Assembly: GCF_937997535.1 (NCBI RefSeq)
Contig: NZ_CALKTT010000036.1
Location: 1-33,829, forward strand
DNA from: an uncultured Campylobacter sp.
GTDB taxonomy: Bacteria > Campylobacterota > Campylobacteria > Campylobacterales > Campylobacteraceae
Reading direction: 5' to 3'
DNA: 33,829 nucleotides
Shown: positions 32,371 to 33,829 of the stretch, piece by piece
How positions within the stretch are numbered: the first letter of the stretch is position 1
How the letters are laid out: each line of letters starts with the position of its first letter
Position numbers and translations under genes: made by a program
Notes under the pieces: generated by a model
What the model was told of the DNA's origin: nothing
The model's input: only the letters and a program-made list of their open reading frames with translations
The model's database searches: none

Positions 32371-33829
32371 ATGCACACATTAACAATTAAAGAAATAGAT
32401 GAACTTTTGGATAAAGTACAATCTAAACAAGATATCATAAAAATACTTAATAAATTAAGTGCTGAATCGGAAGGAAAAAAATCTGTTCTTTTCAGCGGTA
32501 TTGGCGAGAATGAGGAAGATCTAAAAAACGCGATTGAAAAATTTTATAATGACAAAAATTTTAGAATGATAAATAAAACTCAGGCAGCAAAATTTCTAGA
32601 TATAGACAATGAAAAAAGTGTCAAATTTAGAGAGGCGTTAGAAAGGGTATTTAACACTACTAGAGATCCGAGCTTTGATGTTATAAAAGAATATCGAAAA
32701 CGCGGCTCTGAGCTCAATAAATTTTTTTACGATGTTGGTAAAAAAGACAGTGGCTTATGGGATATAACCTCTAGGCGCTTTGCCTCCGAAATTAAAGGCG
32801 AAATAGTGACTGCAATAGGAAAAGACGCCCAAGTCGAGAGAACATTCTATCAAACCGAGCTTCCCGAACTTCTCAAAAATAAAAACATTACTAAAATCAA
32901 CGGTATGGACAAAGCAGACTTCGCTTCTAAACTAAATTCCTACGCTACCGATAGAGAAAAACTGAATTTTATAATAAGCGACAGAAAGACAGTGTTGGAA
33001 ATCACCGGCAAAAGCGATCTATACGAGCTAAATCAAAAAGACTTCGAAACCGCTAGAAAAAATATCAAATATAATGAGATCTTGCATACCAAAACAAAAG
33101 GTTTGATCGCCTATCAAAATCAAAAAGCGAGTGGTAATACCGAACATACGATAGGAAATAAAAAGCCTACAGATGCGCCGATAGAGATAGGCAACAACGA
33201 AAAGAAGATCGATAAAATCACAAGAGAGATTGTTAATAATGAGAAAATGTCATATGGCGATAAGATCAAAGAGATTACCAAAGTTCTAAAAAATGAGCCG
33301 CCGGCTAAAGTTATCGGCACATTAAATAAGATAGGAACTGCAGGCCTCGTATTAAGCGCAGGTTGGGTTTCGTACGAAGCATATAAAGCACTGGAAGAGG
33401 GGGATGCGCAGCGAGCTAGCGATCTAATAGGCGAATATTCGGTTTCTCTAGGTGGCGGCTATTTGACCGCAGCAGCAGCTATGGCTTTAATGGGCGGAAC
33501 GGTAACGGTAGGAAGTTTATTGATAGGTATGGCAGCTATGGCGGCCGGTAGCAAGTTGTTTTCGTATTTATATGAAAATAGAGACGCTCTTTTATATTTT
33601 ATTGATCCATTTGACGAAAACTGGAAAGGTAGAGATCAGGAATGGCTAGAAGAATTTAAAAATTTTTGGCAAGATCCAAATAGGTGGGAAAATGTAAGCG
33701 ATACATTGTCATATTTTTTAAATCCATTTGATCCAAATTTTCCACATGTATTACAAGACGCTAAGAATTTCTACATCGGACTTGCCGTTTCTATCTTGGA
33801 ATTTTTCATCGTCGACCCTCTCGCCCTTG
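32371..33829 (+). CDS. Large putative toxin / RTX-type exoprotein, N-terminal part (runs off the window)
   Basis: 486 codons are open from an ATG with AGGAG 6 nt upstream to the window end, without a stop. The N-terminus is helical and charged (MHTLTIKEIDELLDKVQSKQ). A segment around residues 130-190 (LWDITSRRFASEIKGEIVTA; YQTELPELLKNKNITKING) resembles a module that I recall in RTX/FrpC-like secreted proteins of Neisseria and Moraxella, but this is from memory. Residues about 325-405 are glycine/alanine-rich and hydrophobic (GTAGLVLSAGW; LTAAAAMALMGGTVTVG; LIGMAAMAAGSKLF), possibly membrane-inserting. A Trp-rich region follows (FIDPFDENWKGRDQEWLEEF). No signal peptide is seen, which fits type I secretion through a TolC protein such as the one upstream. 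The effector end is outside the window, so activity is unknown. Confidence 0.7.
   Translation, partial: MHTLTIKEIDELLDKVQSKQDIIKILNKLSAESEGKKSVLFSGIGENEEDLKNAIEKFYNDKNFRMINKTQAAKFLDIDNEKSVKFREALERVFNTTRDPSFDVIKEYRKRGSELNKFFYDVGKKDSGLWDITSRRFASEIKGEIVTAIGKDAQVERTFYQTELPELLKNKNITKINGMDKADFASKLNSYATDREKLNFIISDRKTVLEITGKSDLYELNQKDFETARKNIKYNEILHTKTKGLIAYQNQKASGNTEHTIGNKKPTDAPIEIGNNEKKIDKITREIVNNEKMSYGDKIKEITKVLKNEPPAKVIGTLNKIGTAGLVLSAGWVSYEAYKALEEGDAQRASDLIGEYSVSLGGGYLTAAAAMALMGGTVTVGSLLIGMAAMAAGSKLFSYLYENRDALLYFIDPFDENWKGRDQEWLEEFKNFWQDPNRWENVSDTLSYFLNPFDPNFPHVLQDAKNFYIGLAVSILEFFIVDPLAL

Overview
The window looks like a chromosomal segment of a Campylobacter-like epsilonproteobacterium of moderate GC, in the manner of the oral species (gracilis/rectus/showae group). 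This is inferred from the S21 protein, a TrpG-TrpD fusion, the trpE-trpGD-trpF gene order and intergenic DNA saturated with AAATTT/AAAATTTT words. No rRNA, complete tRNA or CRISPR array was seen.

Layout. (1) 1-6.4 kb: an anaerobic ribonucleotide reductase (nrdD, minus strand) whose frame stops before a glycyl-radical motif; a divergent LpoB-like lipoprotein; rpsU; a multi-pass membrane protein; a secreted GH-A-like protein; an anchored protein of unknown function. (2) 6.4-10 kb: fluoride channel crcB, a TauE/SafE permease and yaaA, all on the minus strand and separated by long gene-poor, AAATTT-rich spacers. (3) 10.1-17.1 kb: trpE, trpGD and trpF on the plus strand. An adenine methyltransferase and an EcoRI-family endonuclease are nested between trpGD and trpF. 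TrpE and especially TrpF carry large low-complexity in-frame insertions. (4) 17.1-19 kb: two tandem paralogous membrane proteins. (5) 19.2-24.2 kb: a YedE-type transporter (minus), a heme-receptor-like TonB-dependent protein (plus) with a palindromic operator candidate, then a terminator region. (6) 23.1-26.2 kb: trpB-trpA and a FliO-like membrane protein on the minus strand with their own promoter. Trp biosynthesis is thus split into two clusters; trpC is not in the window. (7) 26.2-28.9 kb: 2.7 kb without a convincing intact gene, strongly A-biased on the plus strand, with short decayed reading frames, imperfect repeats and strong hairpins. (8) 28.9-33.8 kb: a TolC-family outer-membrane protein followed by an AT-rich cluster of two paralogous immunity-like proteins, a 68-residue protein and the start of a large putative toxin or RTX-type protein that runs off the window.

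The most interesting parts are the restriction-modification pair inside the trp operon, the toxin/immunity-like cassette behind a TolC protein, the apparently split NrdD, and the oversized TrpF. All family assignments come from reading motifs by eye; no database search was possible.
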